Source of the DNA: Shewanella aquimarina | GTDB taxonomy: Bacteria > Pseudomonadota > Gammaproteobacteria > Enterobacterales > Shewanellaceae | DNA: 64,000 nucleotides | Assembly: GCF_023349185.1 (NCBI RefSeq) | Contig: NZ_JAKIKY010000001.1 | Coordinates: 62,001 to 126,000, forward strand | Reading direction: 5' to 3' | Made by a program: the position numbers and the translations under genes | The notes under the pieces: generated by a model | Database searches by the model: none | The model's input: the letters and a program-made list of their open reading frames with translations, nothing else | Told to the model about the DNA's origin: nothing | In this document: positions 19,134-28,127 of the stretch, piece after piece | Numbering within the stretch: the first letter of the stretch is position 1 | Layout of the letters: each line of letters begins with the position of its first letter

Positions 19134-21785
19134 ATGTTCAACAAGATGCCTTCGTGGCTGCTCCCAAGTCTAGTGGCCAGTGCAGTGGCCCTCTCCATCA
19201 CCGCCTGTTCCTCAGATGATGAAGATAAACCTCAAGTAGAAACACCACCTGTTACCACCACACCAACGGATCCCGGCCCAAGCTTTCCGGTCGGTGCCAT
19301 CATCATCGAAGATGGTGAGAACCTGACCACACGTATCCAGGAAGCCCTGATCAACGCCCAAAGCAATGATGTGATCGTGCTGCCTAAGGGACACTTTAAG
19401 ATAGAGTCTACCCTGCTATTTGACGGCGACGTGGACGGTGACGGCGCCTATGCCAAGAACATCACCATCATGGGCTACGGCATGGAAGAGACTGTGCTGG
19501 ACTTCTCCGAGTCGATCACCGGCGACGGTATCTTCGTGCAGAACGCCGTTAACATCACCATCCAGGATCTGTCGGTCAATGAGGCCAAGAACAACGGCAT
19601 CAAGCTGAAAAACACCAATGGCATCATCTTGAGACGCCTGGCCACAGTATGGGAAGGCGCGCTTGATGAAGATAACGGCGCTTATGGCCTCTATCCTGTA
19701 GAGTGTGAAAACATCCTCATCGAAGACACCTATGTGCGCGGCAGCGCCGATGCCGGCATATATGTAGGTCAGTCTGAGTACATAGTGGTTCGCCGTAACA
19801 TCGCCAAGGAAAACGTTGCCGGTATCGAGATTGAAAACTCTAAATACGCCGACGTCTACGACAACGAAGCCATGGGCAACACGGGCGGCATCCTGGTATT
19901 CGATCTGCCGATCAACAACCACAGATATGGCTCCAGCGTGCGTATCTTCAACAACAAGGTGTATAACAACAACACCCCTAACTTCGCCAACGCCTCCTCT
20001 AACCCTGCCGGGGTGCATATCGTGCCGCCTGGCACTGGGGTGATCATCCTCTCCACTAACGATGTGGAGATCTTTAACAACGAGATCACCGGCCACGACA
20101 CCTTAGGGGTGACCGTCTCCAGCTTCTTCATCGCCGAGCCGGATATGACCAGCTTTGTGGGCAACTATGGCCAGCCGGGCCAACCGATAGAAGATGGCTG
20201 GCGCCCGACACCACGCAACATCTATCTGCATGACAACGTCATCACAGACTATGGCAAGAAGCCTAATGGCTATCTGATCGAAGATATCATCAAGGCCTAC
20301 CTGCTGAGCCACGGCGCCTTCCCGGGGATCCTCTACGATGGCTTGGGCGAGATGCTCTCCAACAACGGCACCGCCGCCTACCTGGGGCTTAAGGAGTTGC
20401 CATTTGCCGACGATGGCAGCGACAACATCTGTGCCCGGGATAACGGCGATGTCTCCTTCGGTCGTCTCTATGCCAACAGCAACACAGATATCAGCATCGC
20501 CGACGTCCTCTATGAGAAGACCCAGGATAAGATCATGAACTGTGCCCAGGTCAGTTTGCCTGTGCATACTGTCACCTTTGGCGATCAGATCTTCGGCTGC
20601 GGCGTGGATGACGATGTCGAGGGCTGTGACGGCGGCAACCTGGTCGGTGGCGGCGGCACCATAGGCGAAGGTGAAGGTGGTCTGGTGGGCGATGGTGACC
20701 TTAGTCTGTGTAGCACCACCACCCCTGGCGTAAATTGGGATGCCCTGCTGGGCGCCAACTGCCCTAACCTCTCTGACTATCAGCTGTTTGCCGATACTAA
20801 AGATCCGAGTACCGGGGCGAACTCAGGCGGTATCCCTTACGATCTCAACACTCAGCTATTTACCGACTATGCCAGCAAGTATCGCTTCGTCTTCGTGCCA
20901 GAGGGCAAGGTGGCCAACTACTCTGCTAACGAGAGTATGGACTTCCCGGTCGGTACTGTGATCACTAAGACCTTCGCCCTGCCAAGCGACACCAGCAAGC
21001 GCGGCGTGGCCAACGAGACACTGGTCGAGACCCGACTGCTTATTAAGCGCACCACCGGCTGGTCGGCCCTGCCCTATGTGTTTAACGCAGAGCAGACAGA
21101 TGCGGTGCTGGCCAAGGCCGGTGCCATCCAGGCCAAGCAGGTGGTTCACAATGGTAAGACGCTGGACTTCGACTATGTGGTCCCCAGCATGAACCAGTGT
21201 AAGCAGTGTCACCAGTTCAAGAGTGACGACGCCAGTAACGCGGTATTCGTGCCCATTGGCCCTAAGGCGCGTCATCTGAACAAGGACTATGCCTATAGCG
21301 ACGGCACCATGAACCAGCTGATGAAATGGCAGTCCGCCGGTATCTTGCAGGGTGTGCCAGACACGGCAAGCATCCCTACAGTGCCCGCCTTCCACGATGG
21401 CGATGAGGCCAAGTTAGCAACCATGACAGATGCCGAGCTGATGCAAACCGCTAAGGGCTACCTGGATATCAACTGCGCCCACTGTCACCGCCCAGAAGGC
21501 AACGCCTCTAACACAGGCCTGAAGCTGGAGTACTGGCGTACCTACGAGGAGGATAGCGGTTATTCTCACGGTACCTGTAAGTCGCCAATCGCCTATGGCG
21601 GTGGCTCGCTGAGCTATGACGTGGTGCCTGGCTCGAGCGAGACCTCTATCCTGCACTTCCGCATGGATAGCACGACACCTGGCGATCGCATGCCAGAGAT
21701 TGGTCGCAGCCTGTCCCACACCGAAGGCACGGCCTTGATTGCCGAGTGGATCAAGCGACTGCCGCTAGCCACCTGCTCTCAATAA
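19134..21785 (+). CDS. Lipoprotein: parallel beta-helix domain fused to a double-CxxCH (haem c-like) domain
   Basis: This 883-residue protein has a signal peptide with lipobox ITAC (cysteine near residue 24). Residues about 55-470 form a right-handed beta-helix of the TIGR03805 type, with recurring N-I-T-I and N-G-I-x-L rungs. A glycine/acid-rich linker (about 480-525) joins it to a second domain (about 530-880) of the TIGR03806 type. This domain has two CxxCH motifs, CKQCH at 689-693 and CAHCH at 781-785, and a late DRMPEIGR segment whose methionine could be a haem ligand. In other genomes the two halves are, as I recall, usually separate genes. The ribosome site is TAGGAG. The next gene is a paralogue of the second half. 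Function unknown; surface or periplasmic electron-transfer or substrate binding is possible. Confidence 0.85.
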   Translation: MFNKMPSWLLPSLVASAVALSITACSSDDEDKPQVETPPVTTTPTDPGPSFPVGAIIIEDGENLTTRIQEALINAQSNDVIVLPKGHFKIESTLLFDGDVDGDGAYAKNITIMGYGMEETVLDFSESITGDGIFVQNAVNITIQDLSVNEAKNNGIKLKNTNGIILRRLATVWEGALDEDNGAYGLYPVECENILIEDTYVRGSADAGIYVGQSEYIVVRRNIAKENVAGIEIENSKYADVYDNEAMGNTGGILVFDLPINNHRYGSSVRIFNNKVYNNNTPNFANASSNPAGVHIVPPGTGVIILSTNDVEIFNNEITGHDTLGVTVSSFFIAEPDMTSFVGNYGQPGQPIEDGWRPTPRNIYLHDNVITDYGKKPNGYLIEDIIKAYLLSHGAFPGILYDGLGEMLSNNGTAAYLGLKELPFADDGSDNICARDNGDVSFGRLYANSNTDISIADVLYEKTQDKIMNCAQVSLPVHTVTFGDQIFGCGVDDDVEGCDGGNLVGGGGTIGEGEGGLVGDGDLSLCSTTTPGVNWDALLGANCPNLSDYQLFADTKDPSTGANSGGIPYDLNTQLFTDYASKYRFVFVPEGKVANYSANESMDFPVGTVITKTFALPSDTSKRGVANETLVETRLLIKRTTGWSALPYVFNAEQTDAVLAKAGAIQAKQVVHNGKTLDFDYVVPSMNQCKQCHQFKSDDASNAVFVPIGPKARHLNKDYAYSDGTMNQLMKWQSAGILQGVPDTASIPTVPAFHDGDEAKLATMTDAELMQTAKGYLDINCAHCHRPEGNASNTGLKLEYWRTYEEDSGYSHGTCKSPIAYGGGSLSYDVVPGSSETSILHFRMDSTTPGDRMPEIGRSLSHTEGTALIAEWIKRLPLATCSQ

Positions 21786-21795
21786 CCCCACCCAA

Positions 21796-21820
21796 GGGCT
21801 GCCATCTGGCGGCCCTTTTT
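21796..21820 (+). terminator. Terminator-like hairpin between the two CxxCH lipoprotein genes
   Basis: GGGCTGCC pairs with GGCGGCCC (one T-G pair) over a 4-base loop and is followed by five T residues. It ends only 16 bases before the next start codon, so it probably lowers rather than abolishes read-through. Confidence 0.75.
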
Positions 21821-21836
21821 CTCACGAGCCGAAATT

Positions 21837-23072
21837 ATGTTAACCAGCCCAGAAAAAGGTTTGCTGCCACTTTCGAGCCCAGCTCTATTCGCTCTCTTGC
21901 TGCTATGCCTCACGGCCTGCGGCGGCAGCGATGACTCCTCGACCAATCAAACAGGCACAGACACCAACCAGCCTGGCACGCCTGTGACCCCGCCGACGGG
22001 CGGCACAGATCCCTCATCGGATATATGCGATAGCCAGGAGGGGGAGATCAACTGGCAGGCGCTGATGGAGCAAGACTGCCAGCTTCTGTCCCAATATCGG
22101 CTGTTTCAGCAGCCTGATAAACCAACAGCGGATCCTAATGGACCAGGTTTTAGCTATCAACTCTCGAGCCAACTATTTACCAACTACGCCCATAAATACC
22201 GTTTCATCTTCCTGCCCGATGGCAGCCAGATCGATTATCATCCGAGCGACACCTTCGACCTGCCGGTAGGCGCCGTGCTGGTTAAAACCTTTGCCCTGCC
22301 GAGCGATACTCAGCTTATCGGGGAAGCCAATGAGACCTTGGTTGAGACCCGGCTGCTTATCCACCGCGAGAGCGGCTGGACGGCGCTGCCCTATCTCTGG
22401 CAAGGCGGCGAGGCGCGCCTCGCCGTTGCCGGCGCCAATCAGGCCCACAGCCTAACGCGTCAGGGCGAGCAGCTCGAATTCACCTATCATGTGCCCAGCC
22501 GTGCAGAATGTAAGGTGTGCCATCAACGGGCCGGTGACAATGGCGCCCAGATCTATCCCATAGGCCTCAAGCCCTACCTGCTTAACCATGAGGTGTTAGT
22601 CGAGAATCAGACGGTGAATCAGCTCGAACATTGGCGCGACCAAGGGCGCTTGAAAGGCCTGCCGCAGGGCGGCGCCCCAGATTCGGCGCCGGCGATCACA
22701 GATGAGAGCGGCGATCTGACCATTAGAGCCAAGGGATACCTGGATATCAACTGCGCCCACTGTCACAGAGCCGAAGGCTTTGCCAGCATCTCAGGCCTGC
22801 GCCTGGGTTTCTATGTGGATCATACCAGCTATCTATATGGGATATGTAAGCAACCACCGGGCTGGGATGGCGGTGAGAAAGGGCTCTCCTATGACATCAT
22901 TCCCGGCGATGGCGAGCACTCCATCTTACTCTATCGCCAGATGCTCGATGCCCCCAAAGATCGCATGCCCCCCGTCGGCCGCAGCCTGAGTCATGTGGAG
23001 GCATTGACCGTACTGCAAAGCTGGATAGATAGCCTGTCGCCCAGTTTAGGCAACTGCCAACATGCAGGCTAG
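21837..23072 (+). CDS. Lipoprotein with two CxxCH motifs, TIGR03806-like
   Basis: This 411-residue protein begins with a signal peptide and lipobox LTAC followed by a Gly/Ser/Thr/Pro-rich linker. From about residue 60 it aligns throughout with the C-terminal half of the preceding protein: INWQALMEQDC, SSQLFTNYAHKYRF, VGAVLVKTFALPSD and NETLVETRLLIHR are shared. Its CxxCH motifs are CKVCH at 225-229 and CAHCH at 306-310, and DRMPPVGRSLSH is conserved. It is therefore a stand-alone copy of the putative di-haem domain. The ribosome site is weak. Its stop overlaps the stop of the convergent AraC gene by four bases. Confidence 0.85.
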   Translation: MLTSPEKGLLPLSSPALFALLLLCLTACGGSDDSSTNQTGTDTNQPGTPVTPPTGGTDPSSDICDSQEGEINWQALMEQDCQLLSQYRLFQQPDKPTADPNGPGFSYQLSSQLFTNYAHKYRFIFLPDGSQIDYHPSDTFDLPVGAVLVKTFALPSDTQLIGEANETLVETRLLIHRESGWTALPYLWQGGEARLAVAGANQAHSLTRQGEQLEFTYHVPSRAECKVCHQRAGDNGAQIYPIGLKPYLLNHEVLVENQTVNQLEHWRDQGRLKGLPQGGAPDSAPAITDESGDLTIRAKGYLDINCAHCHRAEGFASISGLRLGFYVDHTSYLYGICKQPPGWDGGEKGLSYDIIPGDGEHSILLYRQMLDAPKDRMPPVGRSLSHVEALTVLQSWIDSLSPSLGNCQHAG

Positions 23073-24082
23073 ATCTTGCGAATAAACTGGCCTGGCGGCA
23101 GACCAAGCCAGTGCTTGAAGCTCTGACGGAAATGGCTCACATCGCCGAACCCCATGGTGTCGGCGATATCCACTATGCTCTTGTCGCCCTGAACGATGAG
23201 GCCGATAGCCGTCTGGCAGCGCACCTGATCCACCAGCTTCTGATAGCTGGTGCCGGCACTCGCCAGGTGTCGTCTAAGGGTGCGATCGCTCATGTTGAGT
23301 CTCAGCGCCATCGACTCCAACTTAGGGTTATTGGGAAAATCCTGGTTTAGGATGGCCAACACCTTCTCGATCAAGGAGGTGTCATGCAGGGCCTGCTCAT
23401 CAAGTTGTAGCTGGGAGAAGTCATACACAACAGGCAGCGAAAGCATTTCATGGGAGATGGCCCACTCGAAGAACTCGCCGTCGAAATCAACGTCGGCCTG
23501 GCAGAACGCCGCCAGGAACTCACTGTCGTGAACCGGGGTGGCCAGCTGCACCCGCTCGAGTGTCACCATCTGGCCCGTGAGCTGACGCGCCAGGGCTAAC
23601 ATAGAGCAGACGCTGTTTTGAAACTGCAGGCTGAAATAGGGCGCCGAGATCTTCGCCGTATTGAGCCAGCGAAAATAGAGGCATCGCTCGCCATGGCTCA
23701 CCAGGGTATCCGAGACGCTGCCCACCAGCTCGGGATGGGCGATAACAAACTCAAGGCATTCACCTAAGGTCTGACACTTGGCCAGATAGGGCCAGATAAG
23801 CGCCAGCTCTTCCACCTTGTAGGTCTCGCCGAGCCGCGCGCCTATCTGAGGGTCTTCAGCTAAGTTCCCCAGAAACGCCATGGCATAGTCCACCTGCCAG
23901 ACATAGACAAAGTTTAACTTGGCCAGCTCGTTTAGCCCCAGGCCTATCTCCTGACACAGCTGCTCGGCATGATGCTCGCCGTAACGCTCGGCTAGGAAAT
24001 GAACCAGGCTTCTCAGTTCATAGGCGGGATAAGATTGATCGCCAACTTTTAATGTCGCCTGATAGCGGGTATTACTCGTCAT
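23069..24082 (-). CDS. AraC family transcriptional regulator with arabinose-binding-type N-terminal domain
   Basis: This 337-residue regulator has an N-terminal ligand-binding domain of the Arabinose_bd type (about residues 20-210) and a C-terminal AraC DNA-binding domain. The latter has two helix-turn-helix units (LESMALRLNMSDRTLRRHLASAGTSYQKLVD and IVDIADTMGFGDVSHFRQSFKHWLGLPPGQFR-like). Relatives with this architecture include OruR and regulators of lipid or alkane genes. Position suggests it controls the adjacent lipoprotein genes or the lipase gene, but no operator can be assigned. Confidence 0.9.
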   Translation of the reverse strand: MTSNTRYQATLKVGDQSYPAYELRSLVHFLAERYGEHHAEQLCQEIGLGLNELAKLNFVYVWQVDYAMAFLGNLAEDPQIGARLGETYKVEELALIWPYLAKCQTLGECLEFVIAHPELVGSVSDTLVSHGERCLYFRWLNTAKISAPYFSLQFQNSVCSMLALARQLTGQMVTLERVQLATPVHDSEFLAAFCQADVDFDGEFFEWAISHEMLSLPVVYDFSQLQLDEQALHDTSLIEKVLAILNQDFPNNPKLESMALRLNMSDRTLRRHLASAGTSYQKLVDQVRCQTAIGLIVQGDKSIVDIADTMGFGDVSHFRQSFKHWLGLPPGQFIRKI

Positions 24083-24174
24083 CTCATCATTACAACATCC
24101 AAGGATAATAGTATTTTGTATAAGATTTTAGGGACGAGTAAAAGCCCAGTAGGGATAAAAAGTTACAAATATGT

Positions 24175-24199
24175 AAAAACCCGCCGAGGGCGGGTTTTT
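24175..24199. terminator. Terminator downstream of sohB
   Basis: AAAAACCCGCC pairs with GGCGGGTTTTT over a 3-base loop. It is symmetric, with T-runs in both directions, and lies just past the sohB stop on the minus strand. Confidence 0.92.
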
Positions 24200-24220
24200 A
24201 TCCGGTGAAAGTCACAAGCC

Positions 24221-25252
24221 TTAGTTAAGAGGTTGATTCTTTTCCGCCAAGCGATTGAACACGGCATTGACCGCCAGCGAGGCGCTATGGGCAAACTTGT
24301 CGGCTATCTTCTTCTTCAGCTGATAGCGAACCTTGATCACCGTCTTCTCTTCGGCAAGCTTCATCACCACATCGTCACTGGTAGAGAGGCCATCGACCAG
24401 ACCAAGATCCAGCGCCTGCTGACCATACCAATGCTCACCGGTCGCCACCTTGGCAATGTCCAACGTAGGACGATACTTGCTGATGAAGGCTTTAAACAGC
24501 ACATGGGTTTCTTCCAGCTCTTCCTGGAACTTCTGTCTTCCTTCGTCGGTGTTTTCACCAAACAGGGTCAGGGTACGCTTGAAGTCACCGGCGGTGTGCT
24601 GCTCATAATCGATATCATGTTTCTTCAGCAGACGATTGAAGTTAGGGATCTGCGCGACCACGCCGATAGAACCTACGATGGCAAAGGGTGCGGCATAGAT
24701 GGTATTGGCCACACAGGCCATCATATAGCCACCACTCGCGGCCACCTTGTCGACGCAGATGGTCAATGGGATCTCGGCGCTGCGCAGTCTGTCGAGCTGG
24801 CTGGCCGCCAAGCCATAGCCATGGACCATGCCGCCGCCACTCTCGACATTGACCACCACTTCGTCGCCTTGCTCGGCAATGGCCAGGATGGCGCTGATCT
24901 CCTCTCGCAGTGACGCCACCTCATGGGCATCTATGCTGCCCTTGAAGTCGATAACAAATACGCGAGGCGTAGGCGCGGCTTCGCCATCGGCCTTCTCTGC
25001 CTTCTCCTTAGCCTTCGCCTCGGCCTTGAGGCCCTTCTCGTAGGCCTTAAACTGCTTCTTACTCAGCAGTTCTTCCTTCAAGTCATGTTTGAGGTCCTTA
25101 AGCTCCTCAGACACATTGGTCAGCTTAAGCTCACCCTTATCGGCCTTCTGCTTCACCGCCGATGCCAGCACCAACACCACGACGGCGACGATAGCCACCA
25201 CTATGGTGACGGCTTTTGCCAGAAAGAGTCCATACTCGTACAAAAATTCCAA
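24221..25252 (-). CDS. sohB: Inner-membrane serine peptidase SohB
   Basis: This 343-residue S49-family protease has an N-terminal membrane segment (about residues 10-30) and a Lys/Glu-rich cytoplasmic-type linker (about 40-95). The peptidase domain contains the nucleophile region DKVAASGGYMMA and, downstream, the AGDFKRTLTLF segment with the candidate general-base lysine. Length agrees with E. coli SohB, which as a multicopy gene suppresses loss of the DegP protease. It is a single gene between the AraC and lipase genes. Confidence 0.93.
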   Translation of the reverse strand: MEFLYEYGLFLAKAVTIVVAIVAVVVLVLASAVKQKADKGELKLTNVSEELKDLKHDLKEELLSKKQFKAYEKGLKAEAKAKEKAEKADGEAAPTPRVFVIDFKGSIDAHEVASLREEISAILAIAEQGDEVVVNVESGGGMVHGYGLAASQLDRLRSAEIPLTICVDKVAASGGYMMACVANTIYAAPFAIVGSIGVVAQIPNFNRLLKKHDIDYEQHTAGDFKRTLTLFGENTDEGRQKFQEELEETHVLFKAFISKYRPTLDIAKVATGEHWYGQQALDLGLVDGLSTSDDVVMKLAEEKTVIKVRYQLKKKIADKFAHSASLAVNAVFNRLAEKNQPLN

Positions 25253-25330
25253 AATTCAGCTCCGTGATCAGGCCTTTAAAATCTGGCCGCTATTCTATCA
25301 GCCCTGAGGGCAATAACAAATCCAGCCATA

Positions 25331-25356
25331 AAAAAACCCAGCCAGGCTGGGTTTTT
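25331..25356. terminator. Terminator downstream of the lipase gene
   Basis: AAAAAACCCAGCC pairs with GGCTGGGTTTTT around a single-base centre (stem with a tight loop). It lies 25 bases past the minus-strand stop at 25381. Confidence 0.9.
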
Positions 25357-25380
25357 ATTTAGTCCTTTTTGGATTTAGGC

Positions 25381-27867
25381 TTAGTTAGCCGGCACAGCAC
25401 AAGGCTGAATGACTGAATCATCCTGCACCAGTACGCTTGCCTGGCCCTTACCCGCAGTCAGGGCAAACGCGGCAACTTGCTGCTGCATCTCAACCGTAGC
25501 CGCGGCGGCGCTACCATCTGTCACGCCTGGGACCTCACTTGGGCTAATCAGCGAACTGTGATGACCCTTGCTAAAGCGCACCGCGCCAGAGCCAACTGTC
25601 GTGGTATCAATACATTCAAGACCCAGGTTGGCAATCAGCGGCTCGGTACCCGCCACAGGGAACTTGTCTACGCGATTCGGCAGTACCTGATCCCCTAAGT
25701 TGCTGCCATCTCCCACGATTTCGATCAGATGTACAGGCAGGCCAGTCGATTTAAGCGTCGCTGCATGGTTGATAGGATCCGCACCATCTACCGCCGTCTG
25801 CACCGCAAAGGCGAAGGTTGGAATGAACTCGGCATACACAGCCTGAACCAGGGCCGCATACTCAGGCGTACCAGGCTCATAACCGGCAACGTTTGCCTCG
25901 TCCACTAGCGCCTTGAAGGTATCGCTGGCAGTCACGTTTTCAAACAGCAGCGGGCCGAAGGTGGCAGAGCCGATGAAGGTGCCCGATAAGCCGCCAGTTG
26001 GCGCAACCAGAGAAACCGCATTGAGTTTATGCACATAGCTAAGGTCTGCACCGTTAGCCGGATGGCTCAGGCCAGAGTTAGCATAGGTAGCAAAGTCGGT
26101 GCCGACGATGGCGCCAAGACTCAGGCCCTGTGCGCTGATCTTGGTGATATCAAACATCTGCGGCATCTGCGCGGCGGCCAGGCCACCGGCAAGCCCTGTG
26201 AGGGCGGCGCGAAGCGCTAGATGGTCAACCGTTGCCTGTCTGAAGTTATCACGTACCGCCAGAGTGCTCGCTATGTTAACAAACACCAAGGGGTTACCAT
26301 TCTTAAACGCATCTGGGTTACCTATCACAGCGCCAAATGCTGGATCTGAAGCCGATACCTCATAGATGCCGTCACCGTTGGCGTCGAATGAGCGAGCGCC
26401 GTGCAGCGGCATATCGATGGCGATAGTGGCAACGCCCATGGCCGCATAACTACCGGCATAGGCTAGTGACATCTCTTTACCACCGCCCAGGCCATGCATG
26501 GCGATGGTGGTCGGCCAACCACCAGTTGGCGGCGTAAAAGGTAGTCCCTGAGAGGCGTAGAACTGCGCCAGACGCTCGGCGTTTGGCATAGAGATCAACA
26601 CAGGGACCTTCTCTGCGCCAGTTGGTGCAGGGATAGGGTTGAACTTAGTCAGGTGCTTGGCCTTATCGGCCGGCGTACCATCATCGAGAAGCCAGGTCTT
26701 ACCCGCCAACAGGGCAGGATCTGCCAGACCGGCCGCAGGATCGATACCGTGCGCCACGGCCTGCGCGCCGTAATTTTGCTGACTCAGGGTACCCGATTGC
26801 AGGGCTAGCAATACGGCTACAGGGCTGTCGCCCAGCGCATGCCAGTTGCCGTTGATGCCATTACACATCACAGAGTTACAGGCGCCATAAGTAGGCAGGG
26901 TCAGCTCTGCTACATAAACATCGGCCAGGCTAGAAACCACATAGGCCACGCCATCGGCAGGTGTCAGACCAGCCGCCTGGGCAACCGTGATCCCCAGCGG
27001 ATGCGGTTGAGGCACTGAGATAGACGGCGCAAAAGGTGTGCCCTCTTGCAGCATCAGTAACTTAGTCGTCTCATAGACATCGCTGATCGCCTGGGTAGTA
27101 AACAGGCCAGCATAGCTGATAGTCGCGCTATCTACGCCATGAGCGGCGGCCATGCCCTTCTCATAACTGTTCACCAGCGTTTGCAGCATCAGCTGATCGG
27201 GTGTCTGCAGCGGCTTGGTCTCGATATCGAGTTTCAGCGTGGCATAGGTGGTCGACGGCGCAATAGGGCGGCCAGCCGAGTCTTGAATCAGGTCTGTGGT
27301 GGCATACACATAAGATTGGCCCGCCTTAAGCGGCTTGAGTGGTACGATAGCGATAGTGTTGCCCGAGGCGCTGGCGACAAAGTCTACGCCAAACTGAAGC
27401 TCGTTGCCTATCTTACAGGCTGACACAGATGGCGCAGACTGACACTCAGGATCCGATGATAGCGGACCACCTACAGTGGCTTCGAACATGCGCACCGCGC
27501 CAGGCTGGGCCACAGAGGCTGCCGCCAGCGTCAGCATGGTGCCGTCATGGTCGGTAGCAGGTTCAACCGTGATAGAGATGGGAGAAGTGGTAGACCAACC
27601 GTCCAGTGCGCCCAGCGCCATCTGAGGGTCGGTGTAATCGCTTGAGCCGTCGGCTTTTTCGCCCGGCATGGTCAGGGTACCGTCAGTGGTACCGCTAAAG
27701 AGTAGATCGTTGGGTAATGGTACCTTCTTGTTTTCAGGATCGAATACCATATGTGAAAGAGGGATTAGCGGCTCAGTCTTCTCTGCGAGTTGATCGACGC
27801 TATCTTCGCTACAACCAGCCATTCCCAATGCGGATGCAATTGCGACACCCAAAAAGAGTCTTTTCAT
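25381..27867 (-). CDS. volA: VolA/Pla-1-type surface lipoprotein lipase (lysophospholipase)
   Basis: This 828-residue lipoprotein has signal peptide MKRLFLGVAIASALGMAGC, with the lipobox cysteine at 19. An N-terminal Ig-like part (about 30-230, beginning PLIPLSHMVFDPENKKVPLPNDLLF) follows. The alpha/beta-hydrolase region carries GWPTTIAMHGLGGGKEMS (oxyanion region), KISAQGLSLGAIVGTDF (nucleophile serine in GLSLG) and a late SKGHHSSL histidine. This is the TIGR03502 Pla-1/cef family that includes Vibrio VolA, which cleaves lysophosphatidylcholine at the cell surface. ATG 27867 is chosen over the longer frame because GGGGA precedes it and it gives a proper signal peptide. In Vibrio volA adjoins fadL; here fadL is about 35 kb away. 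Confidence 0.88.
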   Translation of the reverse strand: MKRLFLGVAIASALGMAGCSEDSVDQLAEKTEPLIPLSHMVFDPENKKVPLPNDLLFSGTTDGTLTMPGEKADGSSDYTDPQMALGALDGWSTTSPISITVEPATDHDGTMLTLAAASVAQPGAVRMFEATVGGPLSSDPECQSAPSVSACKIGNELQFGVDFVASASGNTIAIVPLKPLKAGQSYVYATTDLIQDSAGRPIAPSTTYATLKLDIETKPLQTPDQLMLQTLVNSYEKGMAAAHGVDSATISYAGLFTTQAISDVYETTKLLMLQEGTPFAPSISVPQPHPLGITVAQAAGLTPADGVAYVVSSLADVYVAELTLPTYGACNSVMCNGINGNWHALGDSPVAVLLALQSGTLSQQNYGAQAVAHGIDPAAGLADPALLAGKTWLLDDGTPADKAKHLTKFNPIPAPTGAEKVPVLISMPNAERLAQFYASQGLPFTPPTGGWPTTIAMHGLGGGKEMSLAYAGSYAAMGVATIAIDMPLHGARSFDANGDGIYEVSASDPAFGAVIGNPDAFKNGNPLVFVNIASTLAVRDNFRQATVDHLALRAALTGLAGGLAAAQMPQMFDITKISAQGLSLGAIVGTDFATYANSGLSHPANGADLSYVHKLNAVSLVAPTGGLSGTFIGSATFGPLLFENVTASDTFKALVDEANVAGYEPGTPEYAALVQAVYAEFIPTFAFAVQTAVDGADPINHAATLKSTGLPVHLIEIVGDGSNLGDQVLPNRVDKFPVAGTEPLIANLGLECIDTTTVGSGAVRFSKGHHSSLISPSEVPGVTDGSAAAATVEMQQQVAAFALTAGKGQASVLVQDDSVIQPCAVPAN

Positions 27868-28127
27868 CTTTTTTCCCCAAATCTTGTTGTAATAATTTTG
27901 TTTTCCCCAAAAATTGGTCACAATAGTCTTCCTTGTGTGACCAATAGGACTTTTACCGTCCTTATTGCCACTCAAGTTAACGCAAAATTATTGAGTTAGC
28001 TACAATTTTGTCACACACAAACAACAGATTGACGGTCATTAATCAATCATTTGTTTAAAACATGCGTATTAGGCTCGAATAAATCATAGAAATGGCGGGG
28101 ATTTCCGCTTACAGGAAAAATTGACTC

